Assembly: GCA_943736015.1 (NCBI GenBank)
Contig: OX031065.1
Coordinates: 1,991,501-2,055,500, forward strand
DNA from: Tridacna crocea
Lineage: Eukaryota > Mollusca > Bivalvia > Cardiida > Cardiidae
Length of the DNA stretch: 64,000 nucleotides
Reading direction: 5' to 3'
The notes below the pieces were generated by a model that was not told the DNA's origin, did not search any database, and was given only the letters and a program-made list of their open reading frames with translations. How positions within the stretch are numbered: position 1 is the stretch's first letter; every line of letters starts with the position of its first letter. Positions 35,768 through 47,124 of the stretch are shown here, one piece after another. Both the position numbers and the translations under genes were made by a program.

Positions 35768-35965
35768 ATATCTTATGAACAAAGTCCGTAACAAAGAAAC
35801 AAGTGAACAAATGCATGGCAGAAATAAGGGACCGGGCATGATTCGAACCCCGGAACTCCCGGACCAAAGGCCAATATCTTAACCACTGAGCTAAAGAGAT
35901 ATCTCCACTACGCAGTGATTAAGTATTCTATTTTAATCAGGACAAAGCCATGCAGGAAGGAGTGG
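35768..35965 (-). repeat. SINE S3, tRNA-derived, copy 1
   Basis: Minus strand: TAGCTCAGTGGTTAAGATAT (A box) and GGGGTTCGAATCATGCC (B box), then CCGGTCCCTTATTTCTGCC. Confidence 0.7.
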
Positions 35966-35986
35966 TCTCCTGTAACACCCCCCCTT

Positions 35987-36216
35987 TTAACTTATTACCA
36001 AACAACAATATTTTAGGTTTGTCAAAATCGAAAGCATTTGCAGATGATAACATAAAAGTGACTGAAAATTTGAAATTTGTTTTGTGAAGGGTAGAAAACG
36101 TTGTGAGAAAAGGAGAAAAATGCTGGTTACCAGCATTTTCTCCTTTTCCCACAATGTTTTCTAAAGGCTTCTTTCTCAGGAGCATCAAAAGTAGGGATTG
36201 TGTGGTAATGGTTTAA
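35987..36216 (-). repeat. Family A MITE, complete
   Basis: TTAA-bounded, lying between the two S3 copies. Confidence 0.9.
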
Positions 36217-36304
36217 GTCATCATTTATTGATGACTCAAAGCCATATTAGGCAAAAAGTCCGTTTTTGGACAACAAATGGGATTAATGGCTCAATGGCCA
36301 ATCC

Positions 36305-36505
36305 TGGACGAGCCCGTATCTTATGAACAAAGACCGTAACAAAGAAATAGATAAACAAATGCCTGGCAGAAATAAGGGACCGGGCAGGACTCGAACTCTA
36401 GAACTCCCAGACAAAAGTCCAATACTTTAACCACTGAGCCAAAGAGATATCTCCCCGATGCAGAGCTTAGGTATTATATTTAAATTGGGACAAAGCCATG
36501 CATGG
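36305..36505 (-). repeat. SINE S3, tRNA-derived, copy 2
   Basis: Same layout and orientation as copy 1 (TTGGCTCAGTGGTTAAAGTA and GAGTTCGAGTCCTGCC). The pair may result from local duplication. Confidence 0.7.
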
Positions 36506-36544
36506 TGTTAAATTTGAAAGCAGCCGAGATGACAGATTGAATGA

Positions 36545-36701
36545 GATTTAAGTAATGAAGTTTGATTTTGATAAAATAGAAAACATTGTGGAAAAAAGGA
36601 GAAAATGCTGGTAAGCAGCAATTTCTCATTTTTCCACAATGTTTTCAAAAGCCGTCTACCTCAGTGCTATAGAAACAGGGAATTGTTTTGCAAAGAGTTA
36701 G
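36545..36701 (-). repeat. Family A MITE, long arm truncated
   Basis: Hairpin tip GCTGGTAAGCAGCAATTTC carries mismatches. Confidence 0.75.
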
Positions 36702-36804
36702 TGTTGCTAATTTTCTTTGGCTTGAATGATATTCTAAACATGGATTCCAAGTTACAACTTCATTTATTGAACCCTCTACCACAAAATCCCAAGTTTTCAT
36801 TCTT

Positions 36805-37033
36805 TTAACCCATAACCACACAATCCCTACTTTTGACGCCCCTGAGAAAGCAGCCTTTAGAAAACATTGTGGGAAAAGGAGAAAATGCTGGTAACCAGCA
36901 TTTTCTCCTTTTCCCACAATGTTTTCTACTCTTGACAAAACAAATTTCAAATTTTCAGTCACTTTTATTTTGTCGTCTGCAAATGCTTTCGATTCGGACA
37001 AACTTAAAATTTTGTTGTTTGGTACTGAGTTAA
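36805..37033 (+). repeat. Family A MITE, complete
   Basis: TTAA on both sides. Fully paired stem. Confidence 0.92.
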
Positions 37034-37154
37034 CTTGTAAAACTTGGTCAGAATGTTTGGGTCTTGTATGATAAAAAAAGTAGGCTGCGCACACTCATGT
37101 ATTTTTCATCACTAAAATCTGGATTTCTTAACTATATCAACCCTATATGACTTT

Positions 37155-37184
37155 ACTCAGGTGAGCGCCAGTGGCCCTCTTGTT
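37155..37184 (+). repeat. Family E 3' end fragment
   Basis: ACTCAGGTGAGCGCCAGTGG then CCCTCTTGTT, without the rest of the element. Confidence 0.6.
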
Positions 37185-37217
37185 TTATTTTACATATCAT
37201 TTTCGGATAAAACATGG

Positions 37218-37444
37218 TTAATTCTTTACCAAACGACAACATTTTGGACTTGTCCAACTTGAAAGCATTTTCAGACGACAAAATTAATGTAACGAAAAAA
37301 GTGAATTTTAACTTTGGAAGGGTAGAAAACATTATGGGAAAAGGAGAAAATGCTGATTACCATCATTTTCTCCTTTTCCCACAATGTTTTTAAAAGCTTT
37401 TCTTCTAAGGGCCATTAAAAGTCAGGATTGTGTAGTATAGGATT
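37218..37444 (-). repeat. Family A MITE
   Basis: Left TTAA present. The right end is mutated (GTGTAGTATAGG). Confidence 0.85.
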
Positions 37445-37496
37445 TACTGCAGTGTTGTTAGATAAGTTGTTCAGATATGATAAAATTAATGTTATT

Positions 37497-37625
37497 TTAT
37501 TTTCTAACATGACATGTGAATTTGGCTCTTTAAACACACTGCAACGAAAGCTTGGTAAAATCAACATTCTAACATGACACGCGAATTCGGCTCTATAAAC
37601 GCAGTGCAATGAAAGCGTGGTAAAA
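37497..37625 (+). repeat. Two-copy direct repeat, about 68 bp
   Basis: TTCTAACATGACA(T/C)G(T/C)GAATT(T/C)GGCTCT occurs twice with conserved flanks. Confidence 0.75.
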
Positions 37626-37639
37626 CCTGCGACAATCCA

Positions 37640-38252
37640 TGTAGAGTGACGTCATTCTATATCAAGTGACGTCATTCAATGAGTGGGTTATTCAATGGAA
37701 CTTAATTTTCATCCGGGTTTTTACTCCAAGTTTGAACTTGTTTTCCTTTCATTAAGAGCTGGCCATGTTAGAATCGAAATAATTTTCCTTTTATCGTTCA
37801 TTAAACCACGTTGTGAGTTATGAGGTGCAATAAATAAACCACTCGCCATCGTCGATTATTTATTATGCCTCATAACTGTGGTTTATTGAACAATAAACCA
37901 CGATAGAGAGAAGATTGTTTCTTAATCATACCATAGAGTGACGGCATTCTATATAGAGTGACGTCATTCAGAGTAAATTCAGTAAGTAAGTTATTCAATG
38001 GAATATAACCTGCATTTGCATTTTACTGTAAGTATGAACACGTTTTTCTTTGATTAAGAGATGGTCATGTTAGAATCAAAATAATCTTCTTTCTATCGTG
38101 GTTTATCGTTCAATAAACCACGTGAGTTATGAGGTGCAATAAATAAACCACTCATGCTATCGCCCTCATGGATTAAATTGTGCCTCATAACTCACAACTG
38201 TGGTTTATTGAATGATAAACCATGATAGAAAGAAGATTATTTCTTAAGTAAC
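37640..38252. repeat. Foldback element in two tandem copies
   Basis: Each copy carries GTGACGTCATTC, then TGAGTTATGAGGTGCAATAA and the inverse GCCTCATAAC, with nested GTGGTTTAT(T/C)G...CAATAAACCAC inverted repeats, and ends AGAAGATT(A/G)TTTCTTAA. The second copy starts at about 37931. Confidence 0.8.
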
Positions 38253-38475
38253 TTTCCTAGTGCTCGTAATTCTCTGTTGCTGTGTAAGAAAATCTTTGCG
38301 CAAAACCTTATTTTCTCATGCTACTCAAATGAAACACAGGCACCAGCAAAGCTACAACCATATAAATTTCCATATTTATTTTATGTTTTATTCATGTAAA
38401 TAGTAAAAATGTTTTAGGCATGTTATGTTTTACATATATTCTTTTACATCCTGTTAAGTTTTATGTACATGAGAG
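38253..38475. other. No feature recognised
   Basis: AT-rich sequence with no shared repeat. Confidence 0.5.
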
Positions 38476-38700
38476 TTTATCCCTTTACCAAACAATCCCT
38501 GGTTTTTACGATCCAGAGATAAAAGCTTTGTGAAAACATTGTGGGAAAAGGAGAAAATGCTGGGAACCAGCATTTTCTCCTTCTCCCACAATGTTTTCTA
38601 CTCTGCTAGAAACAAATTTCAATTTTTGAGATACCTTTGTCATCTGCAAATGTTTTCAATTTGGACCAGTCGAAAATTTTGTCATTTGGTAAAGAGTTAA
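38476..38700 (+). repeat. Family A MITE
   Basis: Complete hairpin (GCTGGGAACCAGC). Left TTAA mutated to TTTAT. Confidence 0.88.
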
Positions 38701-38907
38701 GGTATGTTTTCTCTGGTATATTTAATGATAACACATAGAGTTTCATGCACAGTTTTAGTTGCTTTGTAGACTGAAGATCAAGATCACACTATAAGAATTA
38801 CACTGTTTATTCTTTGATTTGCTAAGCCCATTGTGTATATAATGAGCAAAACTTTACTATTCTAGTGCTTGAATTTGTTTTCCTTACATATTGTCCAAAA
38901 TTATCAT

Positions 38908-39275
38908 ACCCCAGCTAAATAAATGTTTTTGGAGGTATACTGCAATCAGCCTGTCTGTGGGTGTGTCCGTCCATCTGCGAGTCCGTCTGTCCGTCCGTCC
39001 TTCCACAACGTCCGGGTGTGTGTCCGACCATGCGTCTGTCTGTGTACAAAATACTAGTAATTTTGTGTCGCAAACTCCTCCTACAGTTTTCCTTCAATTG
39101 TATTGAAACTTTGCACATATATTGATCATATATTGAAGATTTGCAAGACACAGTTTTCAAGTGTCAACTCTTCTTGGTTGAGGAATTATCTCCCCTTGAA
39201 CTTGACACTTTTTTTCTGCAAAAGCGCTGGCAGGGGTATTAAGTCACATTTAGTGACAGCTCTACTTATATCTAT
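38908..39275 (+). repeat. Family H repeat, uninterrupted
   Basis: ATACCCCAGCTAAATAAATG, GTCCGTCC-rich part, TACAAAATACTAGTAATTTT, GGGGTATTAAGTCACATTTA. Confidence 0.75.
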
Positions 39276-39292
39276 GACATATTTGAGCCTTG

Positions 39293-39390
39293 TTCTGTGA
39301 AAAGAGGGCTTAATGCAGCTGACAGCAAAAAGTATTGAACCAGGTCAGCTTGCACAATCCATGTAGACTGACCTGGGTCAAAACTTTGTG
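39293..39390. repeat. Family C palindrome
   Basis: ATTGAACCAGGTCAGCTTGC with AGACTGACCTGGGTCAAAA. Confidence 0.75.
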
Positions 39391-39391
39391 C

Positions 39392-39620
39392 TTAACCCTT
39401 TACCAAACAATCCCTGGTTTTTTACGGCCCTGAGATAGGAGCCTTTTGAAAACATTGTGGGAAAAGGAGAAAATGCTGGTTACCAGCATTTTCTCTTTTT
39501 TCCACAATGTTTTCAGGCCTGCTAGAAATAAATTTCAATTTTAAGTTATGTTTATCTTGCTGTCTGCAAATGGCTTTAATTTGGACGAGTCCAAAATTTT
39601 GTGGTTTAGTAAAGGGTTAA
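39392..39620 (+). repeat. Family A MITE, complete
   Basis: Directly follows the family C copy. TTAA at both ends. Confidence 0.9.
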
Positions 39621-39698
39621 TTTTCACAATTTCTTTTTATGTCAAAGGATCATACGACTTCAAAAGTTATTTAGTTGCATAAAAAGAGGTTTTATACA

Positions 39699-39919
39699 TT
39701 AACTCATTACCATACGACAAAATTTTAGGTTTGTCCAAATCGAAAGCATTTGCAGATGACAAAATAAAAGTGACTGAAAATTTGAAATTAGTTTCGTGAA
39801 GGGTAGAAAACATTGTGGGAAAAGGAGAAAATGCTGGTTACCAGCATTTTCTCCTTTTCCCACAATGTTTTCAAAGGACTTCTATCTCAGGGTCGTCAAA
39901 AGTAGTGGTAGTGGGTTAA
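39699..39919 (-). repeat. Family A MITE
   Basis: Complete hairpin. The short arm is shortened (AGTAGTGGTAGTGGG). Confidence 0.88.
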
Positions 39920-40078
39920 TGGTAATGAGATGATTTGCGTCTTTTTATAAGCATTAAATTCCTTCTCTGCCAGAACTTGACCCACTCATTGTAACTGTCC
40001 CTCATAGGCTCAGATTCTGTTTAGAATATGCAGAAATTATTGTTGGAAAAGTTGTAATAATGGCTGACTGTTACTAAC

Positions 40079-40245
40079 TTAACCCTTTACCATACTATTC
40101 CGACTTTTAACGAGCCTGAGAAAACAGGCCTTTTGAAAACATTATTGGAAAAGGAGAAAATGCAGGTATTCAGCACTGTCTTTCCCCAGGATGTTTTTCT
40201 GCACTTCCAAAATGAAATTTCAGTTTTGAGACAACATTTACTGTA
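40079..40245 (+). repeat. Family A MITE, broken after the stem
   Basis: Short arm and left stem clear, right stem eroded, long arm lost after about 25 bases. Confidence 0.65.
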
Positions 40246-40439
40246 TATGTGGATATGTATACACATGTCAAAATTCTTGGGACTTACTAATCACAGACAT
40301 TATGCAAACAGAATTGTTTGCAATTCGAGACACTTGTTATTTTGTTGGTATACCCGTGGTAAAATACACAAACAGAAAAGTTTGCAAATTTGTCAAAATT
40401 GAAAAAATTTCTAGGTCGCAAAAATTTCCACTTATACAG

Positions 40440-40506
40440 TACTTTGTCAACTGCAAATAATTTTGTTGCAATGTTTTTAAAAGGTTTCTACCTCAGGATT
40501 GTTAAA
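40440..40506 (-). repeat. Family A fragment
   Basis: TTGTCAACTGCAAATAATTT then GCAATGTTTTTAAAAGG and the short arm. Confidence 0.45.
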
Positions 40507-40509
40507 TTG

Positions 40510-40856
40510 ATTCATTGATTGATTGACTGATTGTATGGTGTTTAATGCTGTTTTCAACATAATTTTAGTTAAATCTTTGCAACCAGTGCACCTATCCATT
40601 CTTTCATGGAGTGTCTTTTACCTGAACTGTGCACAATTTTTCTTTCCAAGTGACTGACTGCTTTCCCATTCCAAGTGACTGACTACTTTCCCACATAGCC
40701 ATGGTCAAGACAATGGTCAGCTGTGGGAGAGGAGTGAATCCTGTTGTAATGACTATCATCAGTCCCAGAAAGAAATTGGCCGAGCCAGGGATCGGACCCA
40801 CGCCTTCCTGTTCTCATGTCCTGCATGCAACCAACAGAGCAACCGGGGCTTGGCTC
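40510..40856 (-). repeat. SINE S1, tRNA-derived
   Basis: The minus strand reads head GGTTGCTCTGTTGGTTGC, B box GGGTCCGATCCCTGGC, body GGATTCACTCCTCTCC, and tail AACACCATACAATCAGTCA. A 20-base body segment (CCAAGTGACTGACTGCTTTC) is duplicated. Confidence 0.8.
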
Positions 40857-40894
40857 AGGGTCATTAAAACATGAGATTGTTTGGTAAAAGTTCA
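40855..40894 (-). repeat. Family A short-arm fragment
   Basis: CTCAGGGTCATTAAAACATG and GATTGTTTGGTAAAAG. Confidence 0.6.
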
Positions 40895-41103
40895 ACTCTT
40901 TACTAGACATTCCCTGGTTTTCATGACCCTAGAGAAAAGCCTATTGAAAACATTGTGGGGGAAAGGAGAAAATGCGGGTAACCAGCATTTTCTCCTTCTA
41001 CCCTTCCAAAAACAAATTTCAATTTTTGAGTCACATTAATTTTGTTGTCTGCAAATGCTTTCAGTTTTGGCGCGTCAAAAATTTTGTCGTTTGGTAAAGT
41101 TAA
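40891..41103 (+). repeat. Family A MITE, right stem partly deleted
   Basis: The right stem goes from TTCTCCTTC straight to TACCCTTCC, losing the CCCACAATGTTT block. Confidence 0.82.
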
Positions 41104-41199
41104 CAAAAACACAATGTGTTTTCTTGCTGTCAGAGTACAGCATTATATAACCAAACATATATTTATCAAAGACAGATGGAGCACTCACTACATGCTAAT

Positions 41200-41365
41200 T
41201 ATACACCCCAAACAAATGTTTTCGAGGGTTTACTGGAATCAGTCTATCCACCATGTGTTTCACTGTTTGTCTGTGGGTCCGTCTGTGTCCAAAATACCAG
41301 TAATTGCCTGTTTCTGCCAAAGCGCTAGCGGGAGTGTTATGTCACATTCAGTGATAGCTCTAGTT
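41200..41365 (+). repeat. Family H repeat, internally deleted
   Basis: TACACCCCAAACAAATGTTT start, short GTCTGTGGGTCCGTCTGTG, then GCGCTAGCGGGAGTGTTATG end. The central third is absent. Confidence 0.7.
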
Positions 41366-41418
41366 ATTTTGTATCGGGGTATCTCAACATTTCAGCCCCA
41401 AAATGTTTGTTGGTAGTG

Positions 41419-41644
41419 TTAACCCTTTACCAAACAATCCCTGGTTTTTACCACCCTGAGATAGAAGCCTTTTGAAAACATTGTGGTAAAGGAGAAAATG
41501 CTGGTAACCAGCATTTTCTCCTTTGCCCCCAATGTTTTCTACCCTGCTTGAAACAAATTTCAAATTTTGAATTGCTTTATTTTTGTCCTCTGCAAGTGCT
41601 TTCAATTTGGACCAGTCTAAACTTTTTTTTTAGCAAAGAGTTAA
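41419..41644 (+). repeat. Family A MITE, complete
   Basis: TTAA-bounded. Confidence 0.9.
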
Positions 41645-41714
41645 CCCTTATCGTGCACAATATCTAAAATGAAATTTGAAAATAAATCCCAAATATTGAT
41701 ATTTCAAAAACATG

Positions 41715-41845
41715 GTTTGGGGGATAATATCTATGTATCAGACTGTGTAGATTAAAGATCAGATCGCACAATCTGTGTAGTTTGGTCTTGATCTACACTG
41801 TCCACAAAAGGGCAGTCGGTCACGCTTAGCAACCAAAGGGTTAAT
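41715..41845. repeat. Family D palindrome
   Basis: GTAGATTAAAGATCAGATCG and TGGTCTTGATCTACACTG. Confidence 0.7.
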
Positions 41846-41865
41846 TTTTGTAATTGATTTTAATG

Positions 41866-42590
41866 AATGAATGAATGAATAGCGTTTCGAGGCCCGTCGA
41901 CAACTTAGGTCATATTGGGCGCACTTACTTAGTAAACAATAATGCGAGGTGAAAGTAACATACATGTGCAACAACATAAGACAAACATGATAAATGAGGA
42001 ATGGACAAAAACACAAAATGATGCCCCTTTTGTTGCCTTTTACGACATGCACACTGTCACTTTTGTTCCGCCAGATGAAATGGCAGATGTGACGATCGCG
42101 GGTTTTGATTATTTTCGTTTATTTATCGTCGCTACCGGTTGCCCATCTGAGCGACGCCCCCAGAAGACGGTTAGTTGTTATGGGGGATAGTGCAAGGATA
42201 CAGGACGAAACTACTGAGAATTCAGCCTGGTTCTTTAACGTGCTCGGTGTATAGCACCGTCACACGGGACCTCGGTTTAACGTCTCATCCGAAAGACTAT
42301 TAATAACTTTTTTTTCAGTTGACGATCGCGGGACTGCAGTGGTTTATTCTTATACCCCCCGATTAAACCACACGGGGTCCCACAGGCCAACTGATTCCCA
42401 TTCCAAACCCTATTTACATCGAGAAAAAAAAATATAGGATTTGGAATAAGAACTACCCAGCCTGCTGCAATCCTACGAATTACGAGGAAAGCAGGCGTTT
42501 GTCTCTAATTTTAGTCGCCTTCTACGACATGCCATAGAGAAAGGCCGAGGTCCTATTCTATACAATAAAAACCCCCGGGACCCACGGGGA
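41866..42590. repeat. Composite interspersed repeat
   Basis: A GAAT tetranucleotide run with the 10410-type tail, then GCCTTTTACGACATGC (42037) and its relative GCCTTCTACGACATGC (42519), with GGGACCTCGGTTTAACGTCT between. The last motif is one I remember as widespread in invertebrate repeats. Confidence 0.5.
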
Positions 42591-42733
42591 GTAAATGATT
42601 TTAAACACTCAGTTTTGTCATTGTTTGTATGCACTATTTGCACAAATTTCCTGGTTCCCAAATATCTATTTTGAGCCATGTAGATTTCGTTGAAATGTGA
42701 AAAGCAGATTTTTAAATCTGTTGACATATTCTA

Positions 42734-42959
42734 TTAACTCATTACCATACAACAATATTTTAGGCTTGTCCAAATGGAAAACGCTTGAAGGCGACAAAAT
42801 AAGAGTGACTAAAAATTTGAAATTTGTTTCGTGAAGGGTAGAAAACATTGTGGGAAAAGGAGAAAATGGTTACCAGCATTTTCTCCTTTTCCGACAATAT
42901 TTTCTAAAGGGTTCTCACTCAGGGTCATCAAAAGTAGTGATTGTGTGGTAATGGGTTAA
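42734..42959 (-). repeat. Family A MITE
   Basis: TTAA-bounded. The stem tip is shortened on the left (AAAATGGTTACCAGC). Confidence 0.88.
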
Positions 42960-43085
42960 ATCTTTACCAGACGACAAAATTTAGACTTGTCTAAATTGAA
43001 AGCATTTGCAGACGACAAATTGAATGTGTATAGAATATGTTTTGGAAAGAGAAGAAAACAATGTGGGAAAGAGAGAAAATGATCA
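42956..43085 (-). repeat. Family A MITE, truncated
   Basis: Shares TTAA with the previous copy, same orientation, lost after the left stem. Confidence 0.75.
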
Positions 43086-43257
43086 CAAATGAAAAGATTC
43101 CTCCTATGACTATATACTGTACGTGATGAAATTTAACGTCCCCTTAATTTAGGGTTGCCCTTATCAAAAACTACTGATTGACTTAAAATATAGTTCATAC
43201 TGTTGAAAAACTGCCTCTTGTCTCTTTTTTGTCTAAGTTTTCCTTGCTGTGATTGTA

Positions 43258-43432
43258 ATTTACCGTTTTACTTCTGGCTTTTTTACCTATGGCCTTTTTA
43301 CCTATGGCCTTTTTACCTATGGCTTTTTTTACCTCTGGCCTTTTTACCTCTGGCTTTTTTACCTCTGGCTTTTTTTTTTACCTATGGCCTTTTTACCTAT
43401 GGCTTTTTTTACCTCTGGCTTTTTCACCGCAC
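43258..43432. repeat. 15-bp tandem repeat
   Basis: About a dozen units of CTTTTTTACCT(A/C)TGG. The five-codon period leaves repetitive open frames. Confidence 0.9.
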
Positions 43433-44154
43433 ACCAATTTGTACTAGTGGTACAGTATCAAAAGGGCTCTTTTGTCAGAAGACATTAAACAGTACATTAA
43501 AGTTACAAAGAACAATGACGGTTGTTAGAATATGTCAACAAGACACTAGAGGACAATGGAACAGGAAAGAAAATAACCATTGACCAAGAGATGAAGTCCT
43601 TACGACTAAATGACAAACTTCTCTGAAAAACCGCAGGTTCTTACATGTTCTCTGTACATTAGTGACCCGAAAAATTTCATTGTTCCACTCAAAGCATTCA
43701 AAGGGGTTATATATGCTTGTATAGATCAAGATCAGACAGGGCAGAATGTAGAGTAGTCTGGATTTGGTTGTATGAAAATTTTACTCAACAATTAAGTGCC
43801 GTTATGATTCAGAGAAAAATACGTTCGAATTTACATGTTTAGGGAGAAAATGGGGTTTTGGTAAATCAGCAATTGATCCCTTTTCATCAGTGGTGTCCAT
43901 CATTTACTGGGTGTAAGACAAATACAATAGAATACAGCATTTTTGATTTGTTGTCAAAGTTTGGGTTCGGAGAGTTAACCGCATGAAAACTAGGAAATGT
44001 GACCCATCACGCAAAAAGGGACCATCTGCAAATTCTGTACATCAATTAAATGAAAACAGATCAACAATGGTGCAAGTCAATTTAGGTTGATAATTAAAAA
44101 ATGATTGCATAAAAAGGTACAATGACCACTTTTCATACAGAAAATATAATTGTA

Positions 44155-44245
44155 AGCAAAAAGTGTCAACCCTGGTCACCCTGCGCAATTCGTGCAGTCT
44201 GACCAAGGTTGATACTTTTCGCATTTCCCGGAAGGTCCCTGTTTG
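44155..44245. repeat. Family C palindrome
   Basis: GTGTCAACCCTGGTCACC and GTCTGACCAAGGTTGATAC. Its counterpart lies at about 59795. Confidence 0.7.
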
Positions 44246-44377
44246 GGTGATGGGTCACAAATGTAAAATTGTGTGTCTCACATATTTTCAAAAATAGTCT
44301 TTATAATTTGGCAGCTGAAGGATCAATAATTTGTTCAGTCTGTTCTTAGTAGATGATATTACCAGCGTTTCATTTCC

Positions 44378-44454
44378 TTTTTCCTCAAAGTGTTGGGAAA
44401 AGGATCTTTCTGCTAGGTCGTTAAAACATAAGATAGAATGGCAAAGGTTAAACA
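44378..44454 (-). repeat. Family A fragment
   Basis: Right stem and short arm only (AAGTGTTGGGAAAAGG...GGCAAAGGTTAA). Confidence 0.5.
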
Positions 44455-44687
44455 TGGCACTATCAAGTACCTGAACTTAGATAATATACTTAATGTGAGA
44501 CCTTATGTTACAAACAAATTGACAATTTAGACTCATTAATGGAATGTCTAAATCTTTAAAATCGGCAAAGTACATGTATATTATGGTAAGTGTTCAGAAC
44601 CTATGTCTGTTGATATACAAGTTCCTATAATTGCATAGAACTTGGATAGAAGTTTGTCGTCTTTATACCGTTTAGTCCTTTAGTATT

Positions 44688-44945
44688 TGAGATTCCTTAC
44701 TCAAAACATTGCCATAAGATAGCTGATACACCTTTAGTATTCAAGATTCCTTACCCAAAACATTGCAACGATACAGCTGATACACCTTTAGTATTCAAGA
44801 TTCCTTACCCCAAAACATTGCCATAAGATAGCTGATACACCTTTAGTATTCAAGATTCCTTACCCAAAACATTGCAGTGATACAGCTGATACACCTTTAG
44901 TACTCAAGATTTCATACCCAAAACATTGCCATAAGATAGCTGATA
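44688..44945. repeat. Tandem repeat, about four units of 61 bp
   Basis: Unit: TTTAGTATTCAAGATTCCTT, ACCCAAAACATTGC, CATAAGATAGCTGATACACC. Confidence 0.9.
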
Positions 44946-45101
44946 CATCTGTGCTCATTCTTTAGTTGACTGGGGACAATTTTCTGTTGGGTTATGTTAC
45001 ATCCTTTTATCTGTTATCTAAATAACTGAAAACATTGAAAAATGAAGCACTTGTCATTACTTCTACATCAAAATTGTTGTATAAGACCAAAACTTTAATA
45101 C

Positions 45102-45310
45102 TTAACCCTGTACTACACAGCAAAATTTTAGACTGGTCCAAATCAAAGCACTTGCAGACGACAAAATAACTGTTATTCAAAAATTGAAATTTGCTTCTAG
45201 CAGGGTAGGAAACATTGTGGGTTACCAGTGTTTTCTCCTATTCCCTCAATGTTTTCAAAAGGGTTCCATCTCAGGGTTGAAAAATAAGGGATTGTTTGGT
45301 AAAGGGTTAA
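45102..45310 (-). repeat. Family A MITE with deleted left stem
   Basis: CATTGTGGG joins directly to TTACCAGTG, so the hairpin is lost. TTAA at both ends. Confidence 0.82.
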
Positions 45311-45402
45311 ATAAGAGATACAGGATTTAATGGAAAATTGATGTATCTTTGGTTAGTTAAATGCAATTTGTTGTTGTGAACGTTAGACCCTTTTATTATA
45401 TG

Positions 45403-45632
45403 GCCTACAACACACGAAAAGGGGCATTCCGACATTTGTGTATATTGTCTTCTTGCACAGGCTAATCCAAGACGGTACTTTACGACTACATTAGGTTCTG
45501 AGCTTCAGTACACTTGCCTGAAACAGAAATTTACATAAAAACAGAAACTGTCGTCTCGGACTGTGCAGGCTGATCCGAGACGACACATTACGCAGATGTC
45601 CGAATGCCCCTTTTTGCGTGTTGAAGGCCATA
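45403..45632. repeat. Family B palindromic MITE, long form
   Basis: CCTACAACACACGAAAAGGG and CCCCTTTTTGCGTGTTGAAGG ends. The first core is shortened. Confidence 0.75.
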
Positions 45633-45929
45633 TACTAAAGGATATTCAATCCATTAGGATCCAGGGAAATAAGACACAACCTTGGATTGGGAAGCTACAA
45701 AATACAAATGTTTGGGAATTTTGATGAAATGTTGGATAATATTCTCGTTGATAGCTGACCTATGATATGGGTCGACAAAATGTGAAGTAAAGAGGGACAG
45801 TAATTATCCTTAGACTGCCAAATAAGAGTAAATTTGGTTTGTATGGTACATGTATTTAAGTAAAGAAACCCAAATATTACAGCATTTTGGATACTGTGAC
45901 TTGACTAGATCTGTCTCCCAAAACTTTGG

Positions 45930-45985
45930 AACCTGTAAACTGTAGATCAGACTGCACAGCTTGATCTACACCGTGTGCTTAAGTT
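45930..45985. repeat. Family D short copy
   Basis: CTGTAGATCAGACTGCACAG with CTTGATCTACACCG. Confidence 0.55.
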
Positions 45986-46149
45986 ACTATATGTTGTGTT
46001 ACAGAAAGCTAAGGGAACAACACGGAAAATATTGATGATAGATGTAGAAAGTAGGTTAATCAGAAACAATGGTTGTCGTTGATGTCATGTTCCTAAAACT
46101 GTATTATTTAACCGACTTCCTTGACTTTCCCTTCCCTTTACAAATAACG

Positions 46150-46388
46150 CTTTTTTGATTGATTGAATGTTGTTTTACGCCTCTTTCAGCAATATTTCAA
46201 ACATATGACAAGGACAGCTCAGATATTCATGTATATCCTGGTTGTTACCTATACTAGGCTAGGGATCTGAGTGCCATGCCAAAGGGCACTCCCATAAAAA
46301 GCTTACTGGATCTTGTGTGGCTTGAACCCAGGGCTTCCAGATCACAACTCCTACACTGTACCACTGAGCCACGCAGAACCCCCTTACA
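46150..46388 (-). repeat. SINE S2, tRNA-derived
   Basis: Minus strand: CGTGGCTCAGTGGTACAGTG, GGGTTCAAGCCACAC, a body with AACAACCAGGATATACATG, and tail GGCGTAAAACAACATTCAAT, then CAATCAA. Confidence 0.85.
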
Positions 46389-46895
46389 AGTAATGGTACT
46401 TTGATGTAAAACATTTTGGTTGCTTCATTTGATGCTACAAATGTTGTTTCTCATCCAATGTTTCAGTCTTTTATAAGTATCTGTTTTTGCAGTGTTGAAG
46501 TTAAAATATAAATACATGTGCATAAAGTTAAATAATTTTCCTGTAAAAAGCTGATGTAAGAAAACCCTTCATTTTGGAAAGAACCAAAACTAAATAGACT
46601 ATTACCAAATACATGTACATGTATTGTACACTGAAGGCATGAATCGGTGCAAGAGGAGGCAGAGTAGATCAAGATCAGACTTATTTCATCCTCGGGAAAA
46701 CAGTATGTTATAAAGCAGGCAAGATGTTTAGGCAAAAAGTAGGTCCTTAGTTCACATTTTGCATCTAGATTAGATTGTATAAGTATTGTGTACAATAGTA
46801 GGTTCTACAGTAGATAGTGTATATTAAGATCAGACAGTATTTTAAGTCAAAAGTAGGTGCTGGCCCACTTAGTCTATATAAAGATCAGAAACTAT

Positions 46896-47124
46896 TTAAC
46901 TCATTACCAAACGACAATATTTTAGGCTTGTTCAAATGGAAAGCACTGGCAGATGACAAAATAAAAGTGACTGAAAATTTGAAATTTGTTTTGTGAAGGG
47001 TAGAAAATACTAGGGGAAAATGAGAAAATGCTGGTGTCAGAATTTTCTTCTTTTCCCACAATATTTTCCAAAGGCTTTTTTTCCTCATGGTCGTCAAAAG
47101 TAGGGATTGTGTGGTAGTGGGTAA
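46896..47124 (-). repeat. Family A MITE, diverged hairpin
   Basis: Counterpart of the copy at 62986. The stem tip is broken here (GCTGGTGTCAGAATTTTC). Confidence 0.8.

Noticed and set aside
35768-36505. Possible tRNA genes
   Set aside because: A- and B-box-like motifs are present, but the two copies share a long non-tRNA tail and no clean cloverleaf is evident. They are better read as SINEs.
42473-42727. Open frame within the composite repeat
   Set aside because: It crosses repeat junctions and shows no conserved protein features.
43203-43583. 126-codon frame with FYLWPFYLW repeats resembling a membrane protein
   Set aside because: The hydrophobic pattern comes from the 15-bp repeat CTTTTTTACCTATGG, and nothing outside it supports a gene.
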